Below, piece after piece: positions 50,698 through 59,227 of a DNA stretch of 64,000 nucleotides. A program made the translations under genes and the position numbers. Within the stretch, counting starts at the first letter, position 1. Every line of letters begins with the position of its first letter. The DNA lies in contig JAGNYW010000001.1 in assembly GCA_017984755.1 (NCBI GenBank), forward strand, positions 93,094 to 157,093. The letters run 5' to 3'. This DNA comes from Methyloversatilis sp. (GTDB taxonomy: Bacteria; Pseudomonadota; Gammaproteobacteria; Burkholderiales; Rhodocyclaceae). Below the pieces are notes generated by a model. That model had not been told where the DNA came from and searched no databases. It saw only the letters and a program-made list of their open reading frames with translations.

Positions 50698-52088
50698 CGA
50701 ACTCGGACCGCAATCAGTGGCGGCAGCAGATAGCCTGCGGTGCACAGCAGCAGCCCGTAAAGATTGACGCCGAGCAGCCTGGCATATTTGCCGTCGCCGA
50801 TGGCCCAGCTGTCGGGTATCTGGCCGATGGCAAGCAGCACGCCGAGCACGAGGCCGGTCCAGAAGGCCAGATGGAAGGACCACGCCGCAGCGCGCGTGCC
50901 GGGCCGCGTGAAGCCCGCCAGCAGGAAGACCGGCGCCAGTCCGATAACCATCGTTCCGCTGATGGTGGTCGCCTTCAGGATGTCGGTGCCGGCGATCATC
51001 GGAAGATTGCCGATCAATGCAAATACTGCCATGGTGGCCATGCCGAGCGCGATGGCACGCTTCGGTTCGGGGCGCCCTGCCAGTTGCGGCAGTTCCTGTG
51101 CCACGTGACGGGCCAGCGATGAAAAGGTGGAGTCCAGTGTCGAGCCCGCAGCAGCCACCATGACGATGGTCATCGCGAACAGGGCTGCAGGTCCCATGCT
51201 GCGTGCCAGCGCAGCCGGTACGTTGTCGCCGCCGGCGAGACCCTCCAGCCGCGCATGCACGCCGACCAGTGAAAAAAGCAGGATGCAGATGAAGCCGAGC
51301 ACACCGGCCCAGATGAACGCGCGCAGCATGCACCGCTCGTCCGTAATGAAGCCGCGATCGGTCAGCACCGGATCGTGAAATGGGTAGGACAGGATCTGCA
51401 GCGCCGCGACCAGCAAAAGGTCGACGCCTGCATCGAGCCGGAAATCGCCGGTGCTCATCAGCTTCACCGGGCCATGTTCGGGCAGCACGAGCAGCAGCAC
51501 GACGGCGAAGAACAGCACGAACAGGCCGGTCTGCAGCACGTCGGTGTAGATCGACGATCGCAGTCCGCCCTTCAGGCTGTAGAACAATGTGGCCGCGGTG
51601 AACAGCATGGCCGCGCCGATGAATTCCGCAGAGCCGGCCGGGCCGTAGTAGCCCCCCACGACTGCAGTATTGCTCCACACCTCGTTGAACAGCCGCACCA
51701 GGATGGCGATCGAAAAGGCCAGTGCTGCAAGCCTGCCGTGCCGGCTGGTCAGGAAGGTCATCAGACTGGTAGCACCGCAGCGCCGCCGCAGTCGCAGGAT
51801 GGCCCAGCCGGCAAGCGGAATCGATAGCCAGTAGGTGGCATAGGCCAGTCCTCCGACGACGCCGTAGGTGGCGCCGAGGTTGGCGGCATTGGTGATCGAC
51901 TTGGCGAATATCCAGGAGATGAAGATGCTTGCACCGAGCGCCCAGGTGCCTGCCGGGCGACCAGTCTCGTCGTGTCCCTGGAAGAATCCGGCATGGCCCA
52001 CCGCGCGTGGCGACAGCGCGTACATGCCGACACCGTAAAGAATCAGGAAGCCCCAGAAGGCAAGGCCGAACACCACGGGATTGTTCAT
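50694..52088 (-). CDS. Sodium:solute symporter family transporter
   Basis: A 464-residue SSS-family membrane protein with about 12-13 helices. Family features: LGASIFISWIFAKSITNAAN in the first helix pair, VGGLAYATYWLSIPLAGWAIL, LFYSLKGGLRSSIYTDVLQT (the classical SSS signature-like GG-x-R-x-x-x-x-T-D) and MVAAAGSTLDSTFSSLARHV for the sodium site. It starts 10 bases after the arsS stop and overlaps the phosphoesterase gene. The substrate is unknown; the position suggests import of a precursor for, or movement of a product of, the operon. Confidence 0.88.
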   Translation of the reverse strand: MNNPVVFGLAFWGFLILYGVGMYALSPRAVGHAGFFQGHDETGRPAGTWALGASIFISWIFAKSITNAANLGATYGVVGGLAYATYWLSIPLAGWAILRLRRRCGATSLMTFLTSRHGRLAALAFSIAILVRLFNEVWSNTAVVGGYYGPAGSAEFIGAAMLFTAATLFYSLKGGLRSSIYTDVLQTGLFVLFFAVVLLLVLPEHGPVKLMSTGDFRLDAGVDLLLVAALQILSYPFHDPVLTDRGFITDERCMLRAFIWAGVLGFICILLFSLVGVHARLEGLAGGDNVPAALARSMGPAALFAMTIVMVAAAGSTLDSTFSSLARHVAQELPQLAGRPEPKRAIALGMATMAVFALIGNLPMIAGTDILKATTISGTMVIGLAPVFLLAGFTRPGTRAAAWSFHLAFWTGLVLGVLLAIGQIPDSWAIGDGKYARLLGVNLYGLLLCTAGYLLPPLIAVRVR

Positions 52089-52098
52089 CGCGGCCGCC

Positions 52099-53061
52099 TC
52101 AGTTCAGCGCGCCCGCGCAGGACGAGCCCTGACCCGCAGTGCAGCCGTAGCAGTGATCCATCACGACGATGGGGGTGCCGGCAACGTCGCGCCCGATCAG
52201 TTGCGACAGATGAGTGCGCGGTCGGCCGTCGATGCGCAGTGGCAGGCCCAGCATCTGGTTGAAGTCGCAGTCATAGACATTGCCTTCCCAGTCCACGCTG
52301 AGCAGGTTGCGGCACATAACTTGATCGAGGTTCTCGTCGCGGTGTGCGCTGCGCAGCGTCTGCATGTACGGGTCGAATTCTCCCTTCGACACGAGCGTGG
52401 ATCCGAAACGCTGGATCGGCATGTTGGTGATTGTGAACAACTGCGTGAACACGATGCCGAACTCGCGCATCAGGTGGTTGCGATAGGCAGCCTCGAGTTC
52501 TTCCTGCGGCGGCGGCAGCGAAGGACCCTGAGGATTGAATACCAGGGTGAGTTCGAGTGCCGATCCGGGTTGCCCGTAGCCGAGCGCGTTGAGTTGCTGA
52601 AGGGCCGCGATGCTGCGTGCGAAGACGCCGTTGCCGCGCTGGCGGTCTACGTTGTCTTCCAGGTAACAGGGTAGCGACGCGGTGATCTGCACGTCCTGTT
52701 CTGCGAGGAACGCGGCGAGCGTGGCATGACCCGGTTCCGACAGGATGGTCAGATTGCATCGATCCAGCACGCTCACGCCCAGTTTGCGTGCTTCGGTCAC
52801 CAGCCAGCGGAAGTTGGGATTCATCTCCGGTGCGCCACCCGTCAGGTCGATCTGGCGGATGTCCGATGCACGGATGAAATCGAGCACGCAGTGCAGGGTT
52901 TCCAGACTCATCTGTTCGGTGCGTGTAGGCCCCGCATTGACATGGCAGTGCAGGCAACTCTGGTTGCAGGTGTAGCCCAGATTTATCTGCAGTATCCCGG
53001 TTCGACGTCGGTTGATTGGCGGAAAATCGGTGCGGACGAGCAGGGGCAGGGTGGCGTGCAT
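52099..53061 (-). CDS. arsS: Radical SAM/Cys-rich protein ArsS
   Basis: A 320-residue radical SAM enzyme. The [4Fe-4S] motif Cys32-Cys36-Cys39 is in GYTCNQSCLHCHV; LTGGAPEMNPNFRWLV is the family GGE-like SAM motif; the C-terminal Cys-rich region (CRNLLSVDWEGNVYDCDFN and CYGCTAGQGSSCAG, Cys304, 307, 315) is the second cluster-binding part. This is the rSAM/selenodomain family (TIGR04167), whose member ArsS acts in arsenosugar synthesis by adding a deoxyadenosyl/ribosyl group. The position that is selenocysteine in some relatives appears to be Cys or absent here. ATG 53061 gives the family start; it is the first gene of the eight-gene operon. Confidence 0.88.
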   Translation of the reverse strand: MHATLPLLVRTDFPPINRRRTGILQINLGYTCNQSCLHCHVNAGPTRTEQMSLETLHCVLDFIRASDIRQIDLTGGAPEMNPNFRWLVTEARKLGVSVLDRCNLTILSEPGHATLAAFLAEQDVQITASLPCYLEDNVDRQRGNGVFARSIAALQQLNALGYGQPGSALELTLVFNPQGPSLPPPQEELEAAYRNHLMREFGIVFTQLFTITNMPIQRFGSTLVSKGEFDPYMQTLRSAHRDENLDQVMCRNLLSVDWEGNVYDCDFNQMLGLPLRIDGRPRTHLSQLIGRDVAGTPIVVMDHCYGCTAGQGSSCAGALN

Positions 53062-53185
53062 GAATAGTTGTCCAGTTGATGCTTCAGCGCGAGAGACCGT
53101 CGGCTCACGGCAAACCTTACAGCAGCATCGGCTTGCTGAAGTATCCTTTGCGCGCGTTGCCGTAAATGACTGGAGAAAATTCAAT

Positions 53186-54175
53186 ATGTTCAAGGCCATA
53201 TTGCTGGAGCAGGGCGAAGACGGCAAGACGATTGCCCGGCTGACGGATCTCGATGATGCAGCACTGCCGGATGCGGATGTGCGAGTCGAGGTTCAATGGT
53301 CGAGCCTGAACTACAAGGATGCGCTTGCCATCACCGGCTGCAGTCCCATCGTGCGCAAGTGGCCCATGGTGCCGGGCATCGATTTGGCCGGTGTCATCGA
53401 ACAAAGCAGCCACCCGTGCTGGAAGGCGGGTGACCGTGTGGTCCTCACCGGCTTCGGTGTCGGCGAAGGCCACTGGGGCGGCCTCGCGCAGCGCGCGGCT
53501 GTCAAGGGCGACTGGTTGGTCGGCCTTCCTGCCGGACTGGATGCGCAGCACGCCATGGCCGTCGGTACAGCCGGTTTCACCGCCATGCTCTGCCTGCTGG
53601 CGCTGGAGCGACACGGCCTAAGGCCCGGCGATGGCGAAGTGCTGATCACCGGGGCCAGTGGCGGCGTCGGATCTGTTGCGGTTGCCTTGCTTGCCAGGCT
53701 CGGCTATCGAGTGGTCGCCAGCACTGGACGCCTCGACGAAACGGAGTATCTGAAGTCGCTGGGTGCCGAATCGGTGATCGACCGCTCCACGCTTTCGTCC
53801 CCGGGCCGGGCACTGGCCAGGGAGCGCTGGGCCGGTGTGGTCGACAGCGTCGGTTCGCACACGCTGGCGAACGCTTGTGCCGCGACGCGCGAGAACGGCG
53901 CGGTGGCTGCCTGCGGTCTGGCCCAGGGCATGGATTTTCCGGCGACGGTTGCGCCGTTCATCCTCCGTGGCGTCACGCTCTACGGCATCAACAGCGTGAC
54001 CGTGGCGCACGGACCGCGCGAAGAAGCCTGGGCGCGCATCGTGCGCGACATGCCGATGGACAAGCTCGATGCCATGACGCAGGTTGTCCGGCTCGACGAG
54101 GTGATCGATGTGGCGCCGCGTTTTCTGGAAGGCAAGGTGCGGGGGCGCATCGTCGTCGACACATCATCGAGTTGA
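53186..54175 (+). CDS. acuI: Acrylyl-CoA reductase-like quinone oxidoreductase (AcuI)
   Basis: A 329-residue zinc-independent medium-chain dehydrogenase/reductase. YhdH/AcuI group marks: MFKAILLEQGEDGKTIARL at the start, VQWSSLNYKDALAITG, MVPGIDLAGVIEQSS, and the NADPH motif EVLITGASGGVGSVAVALL. AcuI reduces acryloyl-CoA to propionyl-CoA and detoxifies acrylate. The ATG at 53186 follows GGAG by 11 bases; the frame extends upstream but without family residues. It is divergent from arsS with 124 bases between the starts. Confidence 0.85.
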   Translation: MFKAILLEQGEDGKTIARLTDLDDAALPDADVRVEVQWSSLNYKDALAITGCSPIVRKWPMVPGIDLAGVIEQSSHPCWKAGDRVVLTGFGVGEGHWGGLAQRAAVKGDWLVGLPAGLDAQHAMAVGTAGFTAMLCLLALERHGLRPGDGEVLITGASGGVGSVAVALLARLGYRVVASTGRLDETEYLKSLGAESVIDRSTLSSPGRALARERWAGVVDSVGSHTLANACAATRENGAVAACGLAQGMDFPATVAPFILRGVTLYGINSVTVAHGPREEAWARIVRDMPMDKLDAMTQVVRLDEVIDVAPRFLEGKVRGRIVVDTSSS

Positions 54176-54204
54176 ACACCTTGCGCATGCGCGTGCGGCT
54201 TGCT

Positions 54205-54233
54205 TTGACGCTTCCCCCGTCCTTCGCTAAACT
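54205..54233 (+). promoter_or_regulatory. Candidate sigma-70 promoter of the cytochrome pair
   Basis: TTGACG (54205-54210), a 17-base spacer and TAAACT (54228-54233), about 48 bases before the first cytochrome start. One of the best promoter matches in the window. Confidence 0.6.
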
Positions 54234-54280
54234 CCGCGCGGTTTGCAGAAATAACATCAACCAGGAAGAAGAGAGATTCA

Positions 54281-54598
54281 ATGAGCGCCAGGACCCTTCT
54301 CGCTGTCGTTGCAATGTGCGCCAGTCCGTTTGCGTTTGCCGTCGAGGGCAGCGCGGATGCAGCCAAGGACAAGGTCGCGATGTGTATCGGTTGCCACGGC
54401 ATTCCCGGCTACCAGACCGTCTTCCCCAAGACGTACAAGGTGCCGCTCATTGGCGGACAGTACGCGGAGTACATCGTCGCGGCGCTGCAGGCGTACAAGA
54501 GCGGCGATCGCAAGCATCCTTCGATGACGGGCATTGCCGCCAGCCTGAGTGATCAGGACATGGCCGATATCGCAGCCTACTACGCCTCCCAGAAATAA
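54281..54598 (+). CDS. Periplasmic class I cytochrome c (first of pair)
   Basis: A 105-residue small cytochrome c. Signal peptide about 1-20 (ending FAFA), heme-binding CIGCH (Cys35, Cys38, His39) and the Met ligand in HPSMTG. The C-terminal helix motif DMADIAAYYASQK is typical of the c553/c4 half-domain group. Paralogous to the next gene: both share G-Q-x-A-x-Y, L-x-x-Y-K/N-x-G and DMAD-x-AAY. An electron carrier in the periplasm; partner unknown. The promoter and ribosome-binding site (GAAGAAGAGAG) are directly upstream. Confidence 0.9.
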   Translation: MSARTLLAVVAMCASPFAFAVEGSADAAKDKVAMCIGCHGIPGYQTVFPKTYKVPLIGGQYAEYIVAALQAYKSGDRKHPSMTGIAASLSDQDMADIAAYYASQK

Positions 54599-54609
54599 GG
54601 ATTGCAGTC

Positions 54610-54933
54610 ATGATGAAGAAGACGATGCTCGTTGCAGCGCTCATGCTGGTGGGCGCGGGTGTTGCGCACGCAGCTGATGCCAATCGCGGCAAGGAAAAGT
54701 CGGCGGCCTGCGCGGCCTGTCACGGCGCGGACGGCAACAGCCCTGCGCCGTCTTTCCCGCGCATCGGAGGCCAGCATGCGGATTACCTCCTGCATGCACT
54801 GCAATCGTACAAGAACGGATCACGCAAGAACGCCATCATGGCTGCGCAGGTGGGCGCGCTGAGCAAGCAGGACATGGCCGATCTGGCCGCCTACTTCTCG
54901 AGCCAGGCCGGTCCGCTCGTGTCACGTCGCTGA
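54610..54933 (+). CDS. Periplasmic class I cytochrome c (second of pair)
   Basis: A 107-residue small cytochrome c with a signal peptide (about 1-21, ending VAHA), heme motif CAACH (Cys34, Cys37, His38) and Met ligand in NAIMAAQ. It shares the pattern G-G-Q-H-A-D-Y-L-L-H-A-L and DMADLAAYFSSQ with the previous gene and looks like one half of a cytochrome c4. It starts 11 bases after the first cytochrome, with AAGGA as ribosome-binding site; an ATG pair at the start leaves one residue uncertain. A strong terminator follows. Confidence 0.9.
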   Translation: MMKKTMLVAALMLVGAGVAHAADANRGKEKSAACAACHGADGNSPAPSFPRIGGQHADYLLHALQSYKNGSRKNAIMAAQVGALSKQDMADLAAYFSSQAGPLVSRR

Positions 54934-54945
54934 AGCTGACCGACG

Positions 54946-54981
54946 AAATGAAAAAGCCGGCTGGTGCCGGCTTTTTCATTT
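54946..54981. terminator. Strong terminator after cytochrome pair
   Basis: A perfect inverted repeat AAATGAAAAAGCCGGC / GCCGGCTTTTTCATTT with a TGGT loop (54962-54965). With T-runs on both strands it can end both the cytochrome transcript and the convergent min-region transcript. Confidence 0.9.
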
Positions 54982-55044
54982 GTGGTGCAGCCCTGTGCGG
55001 ATGTGTGCAGTAAAACGTCCGGTCAGGAAAGCCGTCGCGCGATG

Positions 55045-55860
55045 TCAGACTGCCGACGTCCGTCCATCGCCGATGAACAGGCTGCCATTGCGATTGAAGC
55101 CGGCCTTCTCGAGGCGACTGAGCGTGGGAGCAAGATTAAGCCCGGTTTCCGAACGCAGAACGCCGGCCCGCTCGCGCATTGCGTTGAAGGGCACTTCGAT
55201 GCCCGCTGCTGAGGTACCGATGCAGATCGCGTTTCCTTCGTCGAGCGAAGGCAGCACCAGCGTTTGTCCCTCGTAACCCTCGCGCAGCCGCTGCGCACTG
55301 GCCCGGAAACCGCGCAGACGTCCGAACAGGTTGAGGCAGGCGAAGCCTCCACCCGTCAGATGTTTGCAACAGTCCTGATGGAAACGGATGCTGTCCAGCG
55401 TATTCGCGCGTGCCTTGTGGTCATAGCCATCGACGAGGATGAGGTCCCACATCCGGTCGTCCCGGGCGATGAAATCCGCGCCATCGTCGATGACGATGTT
55501 CAGACGGGTGTCTTCCTTCGGCAGCCGGAAGTAGCTGGTTGCGACGCCGGGCATGCGCGCGTCGATCTCGACCACGGTCATGCAAGTCTGCGGACAGTAG
55601 CGATGCAGGAACTTGACCACCGACGCCGCACCCAGGCCGATTATCAGCACCCGCGACGGCCAGGAGTCGTCCGCTGCCAGTAGCAGCGGCAGCATCATTT
55701 CACGCGTGTACTCGAGTTCCAGCGCGAATGGACGTGCAACGCGCATTGCACCCTGCACCCATTCGGTGCCGAAGTGCAGGTAGCGCACGCCTGCTTCTTC
55801 GGAAATGTCGATTGCGTTGTGCGGCGCACGTCCTGACGCCAGAAGGGAGGCGAAACTCAA
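55045..55860 (-). CDS. Spermidine synthase-like protein
   Basis: A 271-residue protein of the polyamine aminopropyltransferase (SpeE-like) fold. Rossmann-type SAM motif [19 protein letters not shown], acidic end of beta2 in [20 protein letters not shown] and [16 protein letters not shown]. In this kind of protein the decarboxylated-SAM site is not fully conserved, so it may be a methyltransferase-like paralog and not a true SpeE. The likely start is TTG 55860, which overlaps the minE stop as TTGA, so it is read as the last gene of the min operon. No speD or speA is nearby. Confidence 0.7.
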   Translation of the reverse strand: MSFASLLASGRAPHNAIDISEEAGVRYLHFGTEWVQGAMRVARPFALELEYTREMMLPLLLAADDSWPSRVLIIGLGAASVVKFLHRYCPQTCMTVVEIDARMPGVATSYFRLPKEDTRLNIVIDDGADFIARDDRMWDLILVDGYDHKARANTLDSIRFHQDCCKHLTGGGFACLNLFGRLRGFRASAQRLREGYEGQTLVLPSLDEGNAICIGTSAAGIEVPFNAMRERAGVLRSETGLNLAPTLSRLEKAGFNRNGSLFIGDGRTSAV

Positions 55861-56114
55861 TTTCGCTGATCGGGCAGGACGATGTTGACTTCCAGAACCT
55901 CATAGTTGTCCTGCTTTTCGAGCTGGACCTTGATGTCTTCCGGATTGACGCGCACGTACTTCGAAATGACGGCGACCAGTTCCTGCTGCAGCGCCGGCAG
56001 GAAGTCGGGCGAGGAATTCGCACCGCGCTCGCGCGCGATGATGAGCTGCAGCCGTTCCTTCGCTATCGACGCGGTTTTCTGCTTCTGGCCGAAGATCAGT
56101 GAAAGCAGCGACAT
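55857..56114 (-). CDS. minE: Cell division topological specificity factor MinE
   Basis: An 85-residue protein that drives MinD off the membrane and sets up pole-to-pole oscillation. The N-terminal membrane-targeting and MinD-binding part ([29 protein letters not shown]) and the dimerisation domain (about 35-85) are intact. It starts two bases after minD; the order minC-minD-minE is standard, and the spermidine-synthase-like gene overlaps its stop. Confidence 0.95.
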   Translation of the reverse strand: MSLLSLIFGQKQKTASIAKERLQLIIARERGANSSPDFLPALQQELVAVISKYVRVNPEDIKVQLEKQDNYEVLEVNIVLPDQRN

Positions 56115-56116
56115 CC

Positions 56117-56932
56117 TTACTTCCCTCCGAACAGGCGCTTGAGCAGGCCAGGCTTTTCATAATCTACGAAGCGCAGCGGGCGCTCTTCGCCGAGGAAGCG
56201 CGCCACCACGTCCGCATAGGCCTGCGCAACGTCGCTACCCTCCATGTGGATGGCCGGAGTCCCCTGATTCGAAGCCTGAAGCACGATTTCCGATTCTGGG
56301 ATGACGCCCAGCACCGGAATGCGGAGGATTTCCTGCACGTCGCCAAAGGTGAGCATTTCGCCGTCGGCTGCACGTTTCGGCGAATAGCGGGTGATCACCA
56401 GATGTTCCTTGACCGGCTCGCGACTTTCCTTCGCCCGGCGAGATTTCGACTGCAGGATGCCGAGGATGCGGTCCGAGTCACGCACCGAACTGACTTCCGG
56501 ATTGGTCACGATGATGGCTTCATCTGCGAACGTGAGGGCCATGATCGCGCCATGTTCGATGCCGGCCGGCGAGTCGCAGACGATGTAGTCGAAGCCCATG
56601 CCGACGAGGTCGTTGAGAATCTTCTCGACACCTTCCTCAGTCAAGGCATCCTTGTCGCGGGTCTGCGAGGCCGGCAGCACGAAGAGATTTTCGCAATGCT
56701 TGTCCTTGATCAGCGCCTGAGTCAGATTGGCTTCCCCGTGCAGCACATTCACGAAGTCATACACGACGCGCCGTTCGCACCCCATTATCAGGTCGAGGTT
56801 GCGCAGGCCGACGTCGAAGTCGATGACGGCTGTCTTCTTGCCACTCATGGCGAGGCCGGACGAAAACGCAGCGCTGGTCGTGGTCTTGCCGACGCCGCCC
56901 TTGCCGGATGTGACGACTACGATACGGGTCAC
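56117..56932 (-). CDS. minD: Septum site-determining ATPase MinD
   Basis: A 271-residue ParA-family ATPase. Deviant Walker [10 protein letters not shown] (about 10-18), [34 protein letters not shown] (Walker B region), and the C-terminal amphipathic membrane-targeting helix (LLKRLFGGK). It recruits MinC to the membrane and is cleared by MinE, so that FtsZ rings form only at mid-cell. It lies 20 bases after minC and 2 bases before minE. Confidence 0.97.
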   Translation of the reverse strand: MTRIVVVTSGKGGVGKTTTSAAFSSGLAMSGKKTAVIDFDVGLRNLDLIMGCERRVVYDFVNVLHGEANLTQALIKDKHCENLFVLPASQTRDKDALTEEGVEKILNDLVGMGFDYIVCDSPAGIEHGAIMALTFADEAIIVTNPEVSSVRDSDRILGILQSKSRRAKESREPVKEHLVITRYSPKRAADGEMLTFGDVQEILRIPVLGVIPESEIVLQASNQGTPAIHMEGSDVAQAYADVVARFLGEERPLRFVDYEKPGLLKRLFGGK

Positions 56933-56952
56933 TCTTCTCTCCCTCTGGTGAT

Positions 56953-57738
56953 TCAGGTGGTCGCCAGTGCGGCGACATCAAGTACCTGTTTGTCTGCATA
57001 TTCTTCCAGTCGGACATGCGCCGGGCGCCGCAGCAGCTCGCTGCTGGCCGAATGTTCGAAGGTACGGTACACGCCCGCGATCGATACCAGTTCCGCTTCG
57101 AAGCAGGTGGTGAAGATCCGCGCCTTCGTATCGCCCGATGCCCCGGCCAGCGCGCGGCCGCGAAGGGGCGCGTAAATGTGGATGTTGCCGTCGGCGATCA
57201 CCTCCGCACCGGCGCTGACCATGGCGAGTACCACCAGATCGCAGCCCCGGGCATAGATGCGCTGTCCTGAACGCAATGGCTTGTCGACGATTTCGGTGCG
57301 ACGCGCCGCTGGCTGTTGCACCGCAGCGGCTTCGATCGGCGCGACGGTTTCCATTTTTTCAGGTTCGGCAGGGACGGGTATCGGAGCCGGTGCAGCATCC
57401 GGAGTGCGGACGGGTGGGCTGTCGGCCGGCAGCAGCGCCAGGCCGCTGGCACGAGCCGCTTCGGCGGCGAATTCGCCGGCGCCCTGCACGGCGACTGCCG
57501 TCAGTCCGTGGTGAGTGAGTACTTCGCGGATACTGCCCCATTCGGGTGCAGCATCCGGGGCCAGTTCGGTACAGTCCAGGATCGCTGGCTCACCCGAAAA
57601 GAAACCGGGCGCCGAGCCCAGACGGGAGTCCAGCGCTGCCGCGATCGCGACTGCGTCGGCGCTGCGCAGCAGCAAGCGCATGGCGTCCAGCGTGGCGCTT
57701 TTCAGTTCGATTGCCGGGGGAGCGGGCTTGCGCGCCAT
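56953..57738 (-). CDS. minC: Septum site-determining protein MinC
   Basis: A 261-residue FtsZ-assembly inhibitor. The N-terminal domain spans about 8-110 (IELKSATLDAMRLLL) and the C-terminal beta-helix domain about 150-255 (PLRSGQRIYARGCDLVVLAM, GAEVIADGNIHIYAPLRGRA, LAGASGDTKARIFTTCFEAELVSIAG written in full would exceed limits; the RALAG core is conserved). A Pro/Ala-rich linker at about 118-150 joins them. First gene of the min operon. Confidence 0.95.
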   Translation of the reverse strand: MARKPAPPAIELKSATLDAMRLLLRSADAVAIAAALDSRLGSAPGFFSGEPAILDCTELAPDAAPEWGSIREVLTHHGLTAVAVQGAGEFAAEAARASGLALLPADSPPVRTPDAAPAPIPVPAEPEKMETVAPIEAAAVQQPAARRTEIVDKPLRSGQRIYARGCDLVVLAMVSAGAEVIADGNIHIYAPLRGRALAGASGDTKARIFTTCFEAELVSIAGVYRTFEHSASSELLRRPAHVRLEEYADKQVLDVAALATT

Positions 57739-57809
57739 GTGGGGTCCGCTGAAAATGAAGGAAGTCTACTCAGTGCCCGTCTTGCGGGCAACCACAAGTC
57801 ATTGCCGCA

Positions 57810-58682
57810 TCAATGCACGGCCGGGGGGGCATCTCCGAACAGAAGCTGGACGTCGAGTGCAGTGAAGCGGTAGTCGTGGTTGCACATGTCGTCGTGAATG
57901 CGCACCTCGCCCTGTTCGCGCAGGATGGCTTCGACCTCCGCGCGACCCAGCGACAGCACCAGACGGCGCAGCTTGTTTTCATCGCGCGGACAATGATGGC
58001 GCGGCAGCGCCTGTTCGAAGATGCGTATGCCGCCCGCTGCGATTTCTTCGGCAAACAGCCGGCTCAGCAAGACTTCCGGCAACAGGGACCTCATTTCTTC
58101 CGGCGTCACGGTCGCCGCGAGGTGGCACACCCGATTCCAGCCGTCGGCGTCGCGCAGGTCGGCACCAGGCATCTTCTGCAGGAAAAGGCCGGTTGCGCAG
58201 TCCTCGTCGGCGTTCAGCCAGAGCGCCGCAGGCTGTTGTTCGGACTGTTCGAGATAATGCTCGAACACGGCCGCAACCGTCTCGCCCTGCAGTGGCACCA
58301 GACTTTGGTAGGGCGTGGCGGCTTCGTCCGTCTGCAGCGTCATGACCAGATGTCCGTCGCCGAGGAGCGCTGAAATCGGCGCTTCGACAAGGTCGGCAGG
58401 CGCGCTCGCCATGCCGCGAATACGCATCTGCTGGTCGCAATCGACCACCAGCGTGCTCACCGGGCCACGTCCGCGCACCTGCACGGTCAATCGCGCAGGC
58501 TGCTTCAACTGGCTGGCGATCATCAGGGTCACTACGCTGACTTCGCCCAGCAGTCGGATCGGTGTCCGGCCATAACTCCGCCCGCGCAACATGTCCTGCC
58601 AGCCGCCCTCGAAGCGCACCAGCGTTCCGCGGATGTCCAGCCCTTCGAACATGAAGCGCTGGATGAAATCGCGCTCGTTCAT
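57810..58682 (-). CDS. hslO: Redox-regulated chaperone Hsp33 with altered zinc site
   Basis: A 290-residue Hsp33 protein. The N-terminal domain is normal (DFIQRFMFEGLDIRGTLVRF, ASQLKQPARLTVQVRGRGPV; GRTP I/RLLGE). The C-terminal zinc-binding switch, normally CxC...CxxC, here reads H229-H-C231 and D264-D-M-C267, so two of the four cysteines are His and Asp. Zinc binding by His/Cys/Asp/Cys is possible, but the disulfide-based activation used by E. coli Hsp33 would be altered. The rest of the C-terminal part (LVLSLGRAEVEAILREQGEV, YRFTALDVQLLF) matches the family. It is 71 bases upstream of minC on the same strand. Confidence 0.9.
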   Translation of the reverse strand: MNERDFIQRFMFEGLDIRGTLVRFEGGWQDMLRGRSYGRTPIRLLGEVSVVTLMIASQLKQPARLTVQVRGRGPVSTLVVDCDQQMRIRGMASAPADLVEAPISALLGDGHLVMTLQTDEAATPYQSLVPLQGETVAAVFEHYLEQSEQQPAALWLNADEDCATGLFLQKMPGADLRDADGWNRVCHLAATVTPEEMRSLLPEVLLSRLFAEEIAAGGIRIFEQALPRHHCPRDENKLRRLVLSLGRAEVEAILREQGEVRIHDDMCNHDYRFTALDVQLLFGDAPPAVH

Positions 58683-58700
58683 TTGGAACTCATTCGAAAA

Positions 58701-59045
58701 TCACTTGAAAATTTCGCTCCAGCGCACCGGATCGAAGCCGATAAGCAATTGTCCGGCATGTTCGATGATAGGGCGACGTATTGCCGACGGATTCGCTGTC
58801 AGCAGGGCATGTGCCCTGGCGTCGTTCAGGTCAGCCGTCTGTTCCGATGGAAGCTGACGAAAGGTCGTACCCCGGCTGTTGACCACGGCTTGCCATCCGG
58901 CCCGCTCGATCCAGCCGGACAGGCGGTCAGCCGGAACGCCGTCCTTCTTGTAGTCGTGCAGGTGAAATTCGATCTGGTGCTCGTTGAGCCAGGCCATGGC
59001 GCGGGACATGGTGTCGCAACGCCGGATACCGAAAACGCGAAGCAT
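58701..59045 (-). CDS. ArsC/Spx-family protein, YffB-like
   Basis: A 114-residue thioredoxin-fold protein of the ArsC/Spx superfamily. The N-terminal FGIRRCDTMSRAMAWL holds the single active-site Cys10; the C-terminal PSAIRRPIIEH matches the family segment with the conserved Arg-Arg-Pro. It is close to YffB, a glutathione-dependent reductase-like protein of unknown role, and not a proven arsenate reductase. The ATG at 59045 gives the family start; ATGs further upstream are in frame. Hsp33 follows 18 bases downstream. Confidence 0.85.
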   Translation of the reverse strand: MLRVFGIRRCDTMSRAMAWLNEHQIEFHLHDYKKDGVPADRLSGWIERAGWQAVVNSRGTTFRQLPSEQTADLNDARAHALLTANPSAIRRPIIEHAGQLLIGFDPVRWSEIFK

Positions 59046-59227
59046 GTGCGGGAGACGGGAAAATAACATCGACCATTGTAACGTCGTGCGGCGGCTCGGC
59101 AGCCGCACTGGCGCTGACTGGCTTCAATGGTTAATATTGTAAAAATCGTTGCAGACAAGAAAATACGTCACGGCAACGCGCTGGCCGCCTTGCGTCATGC
59201 GCGCCGTGCGTCACATGGGAGGCATGC

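Noticed and set aside
49747-51678. 643-codon frame as a single protein
   Set aside because: The true gene starts at ATG 50697; the upstream part is a shadow of the symporter gene.
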